A DNA stretch of 8,820 bases from Caulobacter sp. B11 (GCF_002737765.1 NZ_PEGG01000059.1:1-8820); one strand, 5' to 3'. Counted from the stretch's first letter, positions 1-6,984 are shown. A program made the numbers and translations. The notes: generated by a model from the letters alone, not told the origin.

Positions 1-27
1 AACGGTCGCGGGCGCGGCCTGGGTCAT
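1..27 (-). CDS. Possible N-terminus of a leftward gene cut by the window edge
   Basis: Reading leftward, an ATG at 27-25 opens nine codons (MTQAAPATV) that run off the edge without a stop. A purine-rich GGGAGAG lies about 5 bases upstream of the ATG, at a suitable Shine-Dalgarno distance. Nothing else in the first 700 bases looks coding, so this would be the first gene of a leftward unit. Nine residues are too few to assign a product. Confidence 0.4.
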
Positions 28-719
28 CAATACTCTCCCGGTGCATGGTCACGCCTTGTTGGACGGGCGTGTTCGCCTGCGAGAAAGCACAGCCGACCGC
101 GTGATGCAAACGGCTGTTTGGATGTAAGGGAACATCGATCAGTTAGGCCAGGTGACCTTAGGGGAGGTGCGGGACGGTCCCTGCCCCGTTCGCCCGGCGC
201 GGCAGGCGGCGGCGCGAACACGCCCGCGCCGCCTCGCGCCCCAACGGGCCGCAAGGTGAAAACGGAAAGGGTCGCGGCGCGCCGGACATCGTCCGGAGAA
301 CTTTGATGGGGGTACCGTTTCGACAACGTCCGACGCGCCGCGCGACCGTCTCGATCATCAGCCTTCCGGCGGGCGGCGCTGTTGACGCCTTACCGAAAGC
401 CGCGTCCACCGGTTTCCCGGCCTGGCGGCGGACGAAGCACGAGGGCCTAAGGCTCAAATCACCCGTGTTTGCCTTCGTCCCAGGCCGACGGCGGGCGGGT
501 TTCCGCAGCGACGGAAAGCCCCGGACGCGGTCGGGTATCCGCCCCGACCCCAGCCCCGCTCGATCACCCCCGCCGCCGCACCGGTCGCTGGCCTTGCGCC
601 CTTTCCACCGCGACGAGGTGGGATGAGCTTACGGGCGGTTTGAGCGCCTACGGGATGTGAGGCTGATAATTTTTCAGGGCGTTGAAGTTGTTGGGGTTTG
701 CGGGGGCGTCACCGTTGAT
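28..719. other. Gene-free stretch of about 690 bases
   Basis: I see no convincing coding region here. The open frames on both strands are short, lack ribosome-binding sites and have the Arg/Pro/Gly-rich composition of GC-rich shadow frames. The stretch would include the 5' leader of the leftward gene at 27. It contains a good hairpin (430-480), a smaller one (529-549, stem GGTCGGG/CCCGACC, loop of 7) and a short inverted repeat CAAAC-GGCT-GTTTG (107-120). I did not recognise a riboswitch, tRNA, RNase P RNA, SRP RNA or tmRNA. It could hold an unrecognised non-coding RNA or a decayed gene. Confidence 0.5.
430..480. other. Long bulged hairpin in gene-free region
   Basis: GGACGAAG (430-437) pairs perfectly with CTTCGTCC (473-480). 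Immediately inside, CACG (438-441) pairs with CGTG (464-467), extended by GG/CC pairs around one bulged A. TTTGC (468-472) forms an internal bulge. No T-run follows, so an intrinsic terminator is unlikely. It could be part of a structured RNA or a chance structure in GC-rich DNA. Confidence 0.4.
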
Positions 720-735
720 GGATCCAGCTGGATCC
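720..735. repeat. Perfect 16-bp palindrome
   Basis: GGATCCAGCTGGATCC reads the same on both strands. It is followed at 734-745 by a small hairpin CCCCG-TT-CGGGG and then by the larger palindromic repeat at 750-871. The three together form a continuous block of inverted repeats. It may be part of a larger mosaic intergenic element, or a binding site for an unidentified protein. Confidence 0.5.
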
Positions 736-749
736 CCGTTCGGGGGCGC

Positions 750-871
750 CCAGATCCTCCCCCGAAGGGGGAGGTGGCCCGGAGGGCCGGAGGGGGAAGT
801 CGCAGAGCGTCAGCAAAACTTCCCCCTCCGTCGGCTTCGCCGACACCTCCCCCTCTGGGGGGAGGATCTGG
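750..871. repeat. 122-bp palindromic intergenic repeat, copy A
   Basis: The ends CCAGATCCTCCCCC (750-763) and GGGGGGAGGATCTGG (857-871) are inverted copies, and pairing continues inward through CACCTCC/GGAGGTG. Each half contains its own smaller hairpin (CCCCC-GAA-GGGGG at 759-771; GTCGGC-TTC-GCCGAC at 829-844). A 30-base block at 767-796 is identical to 1785-1814, so this is one copy of a dispersed family. It lies about 40 bases past the EcsC stop codon and could act as a transcript-end structure. REP/BIME-like elements of this look are common in Caulobacterales intergenic DNA, from memory. Confidence 0.75.
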
Positions 872-910
872 AGAGGGCCGCTCCGCCAATCAGGCCGAGG
901 GGATCAAACC

Positions 911-1639
911 CTAACCCGCCGACCCCAACGCCCGGGCGGCCGTCCAGCGCATGCGGTAGGCCATCATCGCCGTTTCGCCGAGCCGGTCGACCAGCCGCCA
1001 GTTGACCACGGCCCCGACCGGGGCCCCGACCACCGGCAGCATCTGGGCCAGCTTGGCCAGGTCGATATGGTCGCGATACTGCTGCTGGAAGGCCCGCCAG
1101 TCGAAGGCCGACAGGTCGGACGGCCGCTCGGCCCGACGCGCGTCCCAGTCGTCCATCTGTTCCAGGACCAGGGCCCGGTGCTCGGCGTCGGAAAAGGCCA
1201 GCTGAAAGATGTGCAGGATGTAGAGCCGCTCATCCAGCACTGCGGCGTCGTGGCCATAGAGGGCGGCGATCTCGAACAAGAGCTTGATCTTGAAGCTCAT
1301 CAGCAGCGGAAAATCGGCGGCCGCCAGCATGAAGCCCCCGGCCCCGGCCACCCCGCCCTCGGCGGCGGCGGCCTTCTTCCAGCCGGCGATGGCGCTGAGC
1401 ACCCGCGCCTCGCGCTCCTCCAGGCTGCGCTCGCGCAGCGGCCCGCCCGAGACGAAGTCGGCCCCGGTCAGGATGCTGCGGGTCAGGGTCTCCATGGCCG
1501 TGGTCACCGCCACGTGCACCTTCTCGGGGATGATCTCGTTGATCTTGCGCTGCACCGACCGCGCGGCCTGGTTCAGGGCCCCGCGAGGCTGGGTGATCCG
1601 GGCGCGCCAGGCGGCGAGGTCTTCGGCGGGTGTGGTCAT
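911..1639 (-). CDS. EcsC family protein
   Basis: This 242-residue protein resembles the EcsC family (named after Bacillus EcsC), whose biochemical role is not well defined; members are often membrane-associated. The N-terminal third is charged and helical. Residues about 95-128 form a Gly/Ala-rich hydrophobic stretch (GAGGFMLAAADFPLLMSF) followed by KIKLLFEIAALYGHD, which is characteristic of the family. The C-terminus has another Gly/Val-rich segment (LPVVGAPVGAVVNW) and ends in a basic helix. The ATG at 1639 is the only sensible start, although no strong ribosome-binding site precedes it. The frame is intact. The gene is transcribed away from the small membrane protein at 1859 and is bracketed by two copies of one palindromic repeat family. 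Function beyond family membership is unknown. Confidence 0.8.
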   Translation of the reverse strand: MTTPAEDLAAWRARITQPRGALNQAARSVQRKINEIIPEKVHVAVTTAMETLTRSILTGADFVSGGPLRERSLEEREARVLSAIAGWKKAAAAEGGVAGAGGFMLAAADFPLLMSFKIKLLFEIAALYGHDAAVLDERLYILHIFQLAFSDAEHRALVLEQMDDWDARRAERPSDLSAFDWRAFQQQYRDHIDLAKLAQMLPVVGAPVGAVVNWRLVDRLGETAMMAYRMRWTAARALGSAG

Positions 1640-1702
1640 GGGCGGAGTGATAGCAGGGGATCGGCAGGAGGGGGAGACGGGTGTGGGATCGTCCCCGCCG
1701 TG

Positions 1703-1818
1703 AAGACCCCCTCAGTCGCTCCGCGACAGCTCCCCCAAGGGGGAGCATCTGCCCGGCGCGGCGATTTCCAAATCCTCCCCCCTTGGGGGAGGTGGCCCGG
1801 AGGGCCGGAGGGGGTCTT
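1703..1818. repeat. 116-bp palindromic intergenic repeat, copy B
   Basis: The outer arms AAGACCCCCTC (1703-1713) and GAGGGGGTCTT (1808-1818) are perfect inverted copies. Inside are further hairpins: TCGC-TCC-GCGA (about 1715-1725), CTCCCCCAAGGGGGAG (1730-1745) and TCCCCCCTTGGGGGA (about 1776-1790). The block 1785-1814 is identical over 30 bases to 767-796 in copy A and lies in the same orientation. It occupies most of the space between two divergent genes, leaving about 60 bases upstream of the leftward gene and 40 upstream of the rightward one for promoters. Confidence 0.75.
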
Positions 1819-1858
1819 TCTCCCGCCAAACTCGACCGCCGTCGGCTAAACTCCCCCC

Positions 1859-2206
1859 ATGACCAACGCCCAAGCCCTGACCCTGGTCCGCGCCGCGCAC
1901 ACGGTGATCTATCTGGTGATGGCCGCCGCCAGCCTGGGGGTGCTCTATGCCGGGATCACCGGGGCCAGCGGCCCGTGGCTGGGGATCGCCGCCGGCCTGG
2001 TCGCCGTCGAGAGCGCGGTCTTCGTCGCCGCCGGCCTCAAATGCCCCCTCACCGCCCTGGCCGAGACATACGGCGCGACCAAGGACGGGGCCTACGACAC
2101 CTTCCTGCCCGAGCGGCTCACCCGCTGGACCTTCGCGGCATTCGGACCGGTGATCGTGGTGGGGTTTGGGTTGTTGGCGGTGCGGTGGGGGTTAGGGAGG
2201 TTCTGA
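1859..2206 (+). CDS. Small predicted inner-membrane protein, function unknown
   Basis: A 115-residue protein with three likely transmembrane helices, roughly residues 12-33, 38-60 and 92-112. Between helices two and three is a polar loop with GLKCPLTALAETYG and a conserved-looking DTFLPERLTRWTF. I recognise the general type (small conserved hypothetical membrane protein of Alphaproteobacteria) but cannot name a family with confidence. The ATG at 1859 is preceded by a C-run with no Shine-Dalgarno. A TAAACT hexamer at 1847-1852 sits so close that the transcript could be nearly leaderless, which is an inference. The stop lies 7 bases from the end of the convergent AbiJ-like gene. Codon use is GC-rich and typical of the host, unlike that neighbour. 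Confidence 0.75.
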   Translation: MTNAQALTLVRAAHTVIYLVMAAASLGVLYAGITGASGPWLGIAAGLVAVESAVFVAAGLKCPLTALAETYGATKDGAYDTFLPERLTRWTFAAFGPVIVVGFGLLAVRWGLGRF

Positions 2207-2213
2207 ATGATAG

Positions 2214-3128
2214 CTACGGCATGGCCCTATGATGTCTTATGAGAAATAGTATTGCAGCGGCAGTTTGCTGAATTTGAAATGTTGCCAGGTGTTCAGGAAC
2301 ATTGCGGGGCTGCGATCCGGCACCATGTGCAGCAGATTTATTTCTAATAACGGGAACAGAACTCTCCAGAACGGTACGAATTCCCGTAAATTCGTTCTGA
2401 AGGTACGCCGGTATAAATCCTGCGGCATAGGCTGCATCGAGTAGTTTTTTTGCAGGATCCGTCGCAGAAATGACCCAACCTCTTTCCTGACCAATTACCT
2501 TTAAAGTGCTCTCAAATGCCTTGGCACATTCCGTTATGCAGGTTTCATAATCTGCCGCCCGAAATGCAGCGTGTGCGGCTCTAAATTCTCCGTTTACTGC
2601 ATGGAATGCAATATCAGCGGTGATCTTCAGTGCCGGAACGATTGCCTCTTGGTGCAGGAATTCGGAATCGACCCGGATTATTTCACCTTGAACCAATTGA
2701 TACCCAATTGCAGCCTCTTTTAAACGGGCATTAATTTCGGAAATTGGCTTCCGAGCCTCATAATTTCCCAATCCAAATCTATATCTGTCTTCTTCTATAG
2801 CAACAAATATTCGAGTCAAAATTTCAATTGAATCAAATACGTAATCTAAATCAGATTCCCCCATCATCCAATTAACAAATTCATCATATGCACAATTTTG
2901 ATAACCAGCTAGACGAAATAACCCCTTTTCCTTAGCAATAATTTTGCATAATTCGATTATATATTTTCCGCCAACAGCATCATCGTTTTTTATGTCTGGT
3001 ATATTTTCTTTTGCGACGGTTAATATTTGAACCCTAACCCTTTCCGGCATCTCGTCGTATTTGTATACGTCATCACCACTCTCGTGCGTCTGCCGCTTTC
3101 TACGTGAATAAAGCTGGGGCAAAGCCAT
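2214..3128 (-). CDS. AbiJ-NTD4 / STM4504-like protein with HEPN-type C-terminus (putative abortive-infection protein)
   Basis: A 304-residue protein. The start (LYSRRKRQ, then DDVYKYDEMPERVRVQI) matches my memory of the STM4504/CBY_0614 family, whose N-terminal part is the AbiJ-NTD4 domain. The C-terminal half (from about residue 185) looks like an all-helical HEPN-type Abi C-terminal domain. It contains R262-NKSAA-H268-G, fitting the R-x4-6-H RNase motif of HEPN proteins. By family, such proteins are suspected of aborting phage infection by cutting RNA in the cytoplasm; that role here is inference. The ATG at 3128 has GAGGTG seven bases upstream. The gene is strikingly AT-rich, with long A/T-rich stretches at 2750-3050, unlike every neighbour, and stands alone with its own promoter candidate. 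This suggests acquisition by horizontal transfer. No antitoxin or partner gene is visible. The frame is intact. Confidence 0.75.
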   Translation of the reverse strand: MALPQLYSRRKRQTHESGDDVYKYDEMPERVRVQILTVAKENIPDIKNDDAVGGKYIIELCKIIAKEKGLFRLAGYQNCAYDEFVNWMMGESDLDYVFDSIEILTRIFVAIEEDRYRFGLGNYEARKPISEINARLKEAAIGYQLVQGEIIRVDSEFLHQEAIVPALKITADIAFHAVNGEFRAAHAAFRAADYETCITECAKAFESTLKVIGQERGWVISATDPAKKLLDAAYAAGFIPAYLQNEFTGIRTVLESSVPVIRNKSAAHGAGSQPRNVPEHLATFQIQQTAAAILFLIRHHRAMP

Positions 3129-3160
3129 AGGGCGGCACCTCGAAATGGAAACGTAACCAT

Positions 3161-3189
3161 ACCTTAGGGCGAGTGCTTCGAGTGCACAA
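3161..3189 (-). promoter_or_regulatory. Candidate sigma-70-type promoter of the AbiJ-like gene
   Basis: On the minus strand, TTGTGC (3189-3184) and TAAGGT (3166-3161) are separated by exactly 17 bases. The -10 lies 33 bases from the ATG, leaving room for the GAGGTG ribosome-binding site. Both hexamers are imperfect. The -35 box shares its outermost base (3189) with the palindrome at 3189-3203. Confidence 0.35.
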
Positions 3190-3203
3190 ACGAACTGTTC
3201 GTT
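3189..3203. promoter_or_regulatory. 15-bp perfect inverted repeat, candidate operator
   Basis: AACGAAC-T-GTTCGTT has perfect 7-base arms around a single base. It abuts the -35 box of the candidate AbiJ-like promoter on its upstream side. The position fits an operator or activator site. It contains GAAC/GTTC half-sites, but the spacing fits neither the direct-repeat alphaproteobacterial SOS box (GTTC-N7-GTTC) nor the Gram-positive GAAC-N4-GTTC box. The cognate regulator is unknown. Confidence 0.4.
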
Positions 3204-3260
3204 GAGAAAATGACGCGAAATGGATCATTTCTGAAGAGTTGATCACACGCTGGACAGGAC

Positions 3261-3340
3261 ATCCATCCACACCCCGCCCTGCCTCATCCCCACCTTCCCC
3301 GCCCGCCCCACTCGCCCTGACCGCCGCCCCAGCCTATACC
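3261..3340 (+). promoter_or_regulatory. C-rich, G-poor leader upstream of hdaA (possible Rho-utilisation-like tract)
   Basis: By hand count these 80 bases contain 49 C and only 9 G on the coding strand, in a region otherwise balanced between G and C. Unstructured C-rich, G-poor RNA is what Rho factor loads on, so this could be a Rho-dependent attenuator in the hdaA leader or simply skewed spacer. There is no open frame with a ribosome-binding site in it. Confidence 0.25.
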
Positions 3341-3374
3341 TGCGCCAACCGTAACCCCGCCGGACGCGCCCCGT

Positions 3375-4066
3375 TTGTCCCGACAGTTCCGCCTGCCGCT
3401 GCACAGCCCGCCGTCGTTCGCGCGCGCCGAGTTCACGGCGTCGCCGACCAATGCCGAGGCCGTGGCGGCGCTGGACGCCTGGCCGAGCTGGGCCGAGGGG
3501 CGGCTGGCCCTGGTCGGACCGGCGGCGACGGGCAAGACCCATCTGGCCCGCGACTGGGCCCAGAGGGTCGGGGCGGTGGTGGTCGAGGCCGGCCGGCCGG
3601 CCGACGCGCCGCTGGACCTGCCGGCCCTGCGCGGCCGGCCGCTGCTGGTCGAGGACGCCGACCGCCGCGCCGCCGACGGGCCGGTCGATGACGAGACCCT
3701 GTTTCACTTGATCAACATGGCCGGGGTCGACGGCGGAACCCTGCTGTTGACCGGCCGCCTGGCGCCGGTGGCCTGGGACTGCGCCCTGCCCGACCTGCGC
3801 TCGCGGCTCAACGCCCTGCCGGTGGCCCGCATCGAGGCCCCCGACGAGGCTGTGCTGGCGGCGGTGCTGCGGCGGGCCTTCGCCGCCCGGCTGATCCGTC
3901 CGGCCGACGACGTCTATGCCTATCTGCTGACCCGCCTGCCGCGCGGCGCCCCGAGGCCATCGCCGCCGTCGCCCGCCTCGACGAGGCCGCCTCGGAGGCC
4001 CGGGTCGAGGTCAGCCGGGCCCTGGCGGCGCGGGTGCTGGATTTCGGCGACGAGGACGAGGACTAG
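3375..4066 (+). CDS. hdaA: HdaA, DnaA-related inactivator of replication initiation (one frameshift)
   Basis: With the sliding clamp, Hda-type proteins stimulate ATP hydrolysis by DnaA after initiation and so prevent extra rounds of replication. QFRLPL at residues 4-9 is the clamp-binding hexapeptide. GPAATGKT at 48-55 is the Walker A box, LLVEDADR is the Walker B region, LLLTGR the sensor-1 strand, and DLRSRLNAL the box VII arginine-finger segment. There is no DnaA domain IV, as expected. The start is TTG at 3375, chosen because it places the clamp motif at the very N-terminus; no ATG lies in frame upstream. The frame breaks near 3951-3953: one missing base (a G in CCCCGAGG) moves it to the frame ending DFGDEDED and TAG at 4066. 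The restored protein is 230 residues, close to E. coli Hda. Followed by ppk in the same direction. Confidence 0.85.
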
Positions 4067-4129
4067 GGCCTCCGTCATCACCCGGTTTGTCAGGGTGGCC
4101 CAAGCCAGCCCGCTCGCGGCAAAAGCGTT

Positions 4130-4230
4130 GTCATCCCGGAAGCCTCGCAGAGGCTGTCCGGGACCCAGGGGCGACCGCAATGCGCCGGCCCCTGGGTCCC
4201 GGCGCTCCGCTGCGCTGCGGCCGGGATGAC
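4130..4230. repeat. 101-bp nested palindromic repeat between hdaA and ppk
   Basis: The termini GTCATCCCGG (4130-4139) and CCGGGATGAC (4221-4230) are perfect inverted copies. Inside, CGGGACCCAGGGGC (4159-4172) pairs perfectly with GCCCCTGGGTCCCG (4188-4201). The left shoulder holds a hairpin AGCCTC-GCA-GAGGCT (4141-4155) and the right shoulder CCGC/GCGG pairing (4207-4220). The whole can fold into a multi-branched structure. Elements with GTCATCCCGG ends are common intergenic repeats in Caulobacterales, from memory. Here it could separate hdaA and ppk transcripts or stabilise an RNA end. Confidence 0.75.
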
Positions 4231-4307
4231 CCTGGGAAGGGGCGGGATCTTCCCTGGCTCGGCCCCGGCAACGCGGCCAGAGTGTCTTGCCCCCGTCACC
4301 CCCGGCG

Positions 4308-4337
4308 TTCACCATGCGAAAACCCTGTTCCGATAGA
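4308..4337 (+). promoter_or_regulatory. Weak candidate promoter for ppk
   Basis: TTCACC (4308-4313) and GATAGA (4332-4337) are 18 bases apart, with the -10 only 8 bases before the ATG at 4346. This would give a leaderless or nearly leaderless mRNA, consistent with the poor ribosome-binding site. Neither hexamer is close to consensus, and I see no direct-repeat Pho box. Confidence 0.2.
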
Positions 4338-4345
4338 GCTTGACC

Positions 4346-6561
4346 ATGCCTGACGCCGCCCCTGCCCTGCCCCTCGCCGCCAACGCCCCCGTCGTGACCT
4401 CGGGCGTGGTCGACGAAGAGCTGCTGGGCTCGCCGGAGCGGTTCTTCAACCGCGAACTGTCGTGGCTGGCCTTCAACCAGCGGGTGCTGGAGGAAAGCGC
4501 CAACCGCCGCCATCCGCTGCTGGAGCGGCTGCGCTTCCTGTCGATCAGCGCCAACAATCTCGACGAATTCTACATGGTCCGGGTGGCCGGCCTGAAGGGT
4601 CAGGTGCGCGAGGGCGTGCGGGTGGTCAGCCAGGACGGCCTGACTCCCGGCGAGCAGCTGCTGCGCATCAACGCCTCGGCCGCCGAGCTGATGGCCGAGC
4701 AGCAGGCGATCTGGCGCCAGGTGCGCACCGAGCTGTGGGACGAGGGGCTGAAGCTGCTCGACGCCAAGGACATCGAGGGCGACGACCGGGTGCGGGCCGA
4801 GGAGCTGTTCCTGACCCGGATGTTCCCGGTGCTGACCCCCCTGGCCATCGACCCGGCCCACCCGTTTCCGTTCATTCCCAATCTCGGCTTCTGCCTGGCC
4901 CTGAAGCTGCGGCGGATCAGCGACGACAAGCACCTCTACGCCTTGGTGCCGGTGCCCAGCCAGGTGCAGCGGTTCTGGGAACTGTCGGCCGGGCCGGCCA
5001 AGAGCCGCAAGCGCGAGCGGCGGATCGTGGCCCTGGAAAGCTTCATCATCCTGTTCCTGGGCCACCTGTTCCCCGGCTACGAGGTCGAGGGCCGCGGCCT
5101 GTTCCGCCTGATCCGCGACTCGGACCTGGAAATCGAGGAAGAGGCCGAGGACCTGGTGCGCGAGTTCGAGGCGCGGCTGAAGAAGCGTCGCCTGGGCCAG
5201 GTGGTGCGGGTCAAGATCCAGACCACCATGCCGCAGGACCTGCGCGACTTCATCATCGAGGGCCTGCGCGCCGAGCCCGACGACGTCATCCTGGTCGATG
5301 GCAAGCTGGGCCTGTCGCAGATGAGCGAGCTGATCCCGCCCGACCGGCCCGACCTGAAGTTCAAACCCTATAACGCCCGCTTCCCCGAGCGGGTGCGCGA
5401 CCACGGCGGCGACTGTTTCGCGGCGATCCGCGAGAAGGACATCCTGGTCCACCACCCGTTCGAGAGCTTCGACGTGGTGGTGCAGTTCCTGCGCCAGGCG
5501 GCGCGCGATCCCAATGTGCTGGCCATCAAGCAGACCCTGTACCGCACCTCCAAGGACAGCCCGATCGTGGCGGCCCTGATCGAGGCGGCCGAGACCGGCA
5601 AGAACGTCACCGCCCTGGTCGAGATCAAGGCGCGCTTCGACGAAGAGAACAATCTGAAGTGGGCGCGCGATCTCGAGCGGGCCGGCGTGCACGTGGTGTT
5701 CGGCTTCGTCGACTGGAAGACCCACGCCAAGCTGTCGGTAGTGGTGCGTCGCGAGGGCGAGGCCCTGCGCACCTACTGCCATTTCGGCACCGGCAACTAT
5801 CACCCGCAGACGGCGCGGGTTTATACCGATCTGTCGCTGTTCACCTGCGATCCGGCCCTGGGCCGCGACGGCGGCAAGCTGTTCAACTTCATCACCGGCT
5901 ACGCCCAGCCGCATGGCCTGGAAAAGCTGTCCTTCTCGCCCGAGACCATGAAGCCCGACCTGCTGCGGCTGATCGGGTCGAGGCCGACAACGCCCGGGCC
6001 GGCAAGCCGGCCGGCATCTGGGCCAAGATGAACGCCGTGGTCGATCCGCAGATCATTGACGCCCTCTATGTGGCCAGCCAGGCCGGGGTCAGCATCGACC
6101 TGGTGGTGCGCGGCATCTGCTGCCTGAGGCCGGGGATCGTCGGCCTGTCGGAGAACATCCGCGTCAAGTCGATCGTCGGCCGCTTCCTGGAACATTCCCG
6201 CGTCGTGGCCTTCGCCAATGGGGCCGAGATGCCCAGCGCGCAGGCCCGGCTGTTCATCAGCTCGGCCGACTGGATGCCGCGCAACCTCGACCGCCGGGTC
6301 GAAAGCCTGGTGCCGGTCGAGAACCCGACGGTGCACCAGCAGATCCTCAACCAGATCATGGTCGCCAACCTCAATGACGAGGCCCAGAGCTGGAAACTGG
6401 ACAGCGAGGGCGACTATGCCCGCGACCCGGCCTGGGCGGCCAAGGGCGCCTTCTCGGCCCATGAGTACTTCATGACCAATCCCAGCCTTTCGGGCCGGGG
6501 CCACAAGGTCAAGGACCTGCCGCGCGCCTTCGACCATGTGGGACCGCGCCGCAAGAAATGA
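4346..6561 (+). CDS. ppk: Polyphosphate kinase 1 (one frameshift)
   Basis: PPK1 reversibly transfers the terminal phosphate of ATP onto inorganic polyphosphate. The N-terminal domain starts at [17 protein letters not shown], followed by [22 protein letters not shown]. The head domain follows, then the two phospholipase-D-like catalytic domains. The His of DWKTHAKL is residue 460 and that of [10 protein letters not shown] is residue 617 after frame repair. Their spacing of 157 equals that of E. coli His435 and His592, the autophosphorylated and second catalytic histidines. The ATG at 4346 is preferred over a TTG two codons earlier. The frame breaks near 5975: ATCGGGTCGAGG reads as ATC GAG GTC GAG with one base missing, continuing as [18 protein letters not shown] to TGA at 6561. 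The restored length is 738 residues. No ppx follows; the next gene overlaps by ATGA. Confidence 0.95.
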
Positions 6562-6984
6562 GGCTCGGCGCCGGCGGGCGGGCCCTGTTGATCGTCCTGG
6601 CCGTCCAGCTGGCGGCGGCCTGCGCCCCGCCTCCGGCGGTTCAGGCTGATCTGTGCGCGATCCAGGCCCTGCCCAGCCGGCCGGCCAGGACAGCTTCGAC
6701 GCGCCCCTGGCCCAGGTCCTGCGCCAGACCCTCGATCCGCGCGGCCAGAGCCGCGGACAGGCCTATGGGCCGGCCGTGGCCGCCGGTTCGGCCCTGTCGT
6801 GGTGGGGCCGCTGCCCCGTCCGGGCCGCCACGACCGAGATGATCCTGCTGGGTCCCGGCCCTACGCCATGACCAAGGGCGGCCCCCGCGGGCGCGGCGGC
6901 CAGACCGCCTTCGGCACCTGCTACCACCTCAAGGCCCATGGGCGCTGGCGCACCCTGGCCTGCCGGATCAATCCAGCGTCCTGA
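6558..6984 (+). CDS. Putative small lipoprotein of unknown function (two frameshifts)
   Basis: The ATG overlaps the ppk stop as ATGA, so the gene is probably translationally coupled to ppk. The N-terminus has an Arg-containing head, a hydrophobic core ([13 protein letters not shown]) and Cys22, a plausible though weak lipobox (LAAAC) for lipid attachment. The rest needs two single-base repairs. Near 6678-6685 the frame moves to [19 protein letters not shown]; near 6862 it moves to [19 protein letters not shown], ending at TGA 6984. The restored protein is about 142 residues with three further Cys (in DLCAI, GRCPV and GTCYH) and a fourth near the end (ACRI), suggesting disulfides in an exported domain. 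I do not recognise the family. The stop is 6 bases from that of the convergent sugar transferase. Confidence 0.6.

Noticed and set aside
300..340. GGGGGTACC...GTTTCGAC resembles the 5' end of a tmRNA coding piece
   Set aside because: No peptide-tag frame with a stop follows, no T-arm/CCA acceptor piece lies upstream, and the bases after TTCGAC do not fit.
1067..1849. 260-codon plus-strand frame opposite the EcsC gene
   Set aside because: It runs through the EcsC gene and a palindromic repeat, and has no ribosome-binding site or family motif.
2237..2494. 85-codon minus-strand frame inside the AbiJ-like gene
   Set aside because: It lies in another frame of an intact gene and has no recognisable features.
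3189..3203. GAAC/GTTC palindrome as a LexA (SOS) box
   Set aside because: Half-sites are one base apart and inverted; neither the alphaproteobacterial direct repeat with 7-base spacing nor the 4-base-spaced inverted box is matched.
750..4230. Palindromic repeats as a CRISPR array or insertion-sequence ends
   Set aside because: Copies are few, large and not evenly spaced with spacers, and no cas or transposase gene is present in the window.
3920..5914. 664-codon open frame on the minus strand opposite ppk
   Set aside because: It is a His/Gln/Leu-rich shadow of the ppk frame in GC-rich DNA; the plus-strand protein has all PPK1 motifs.
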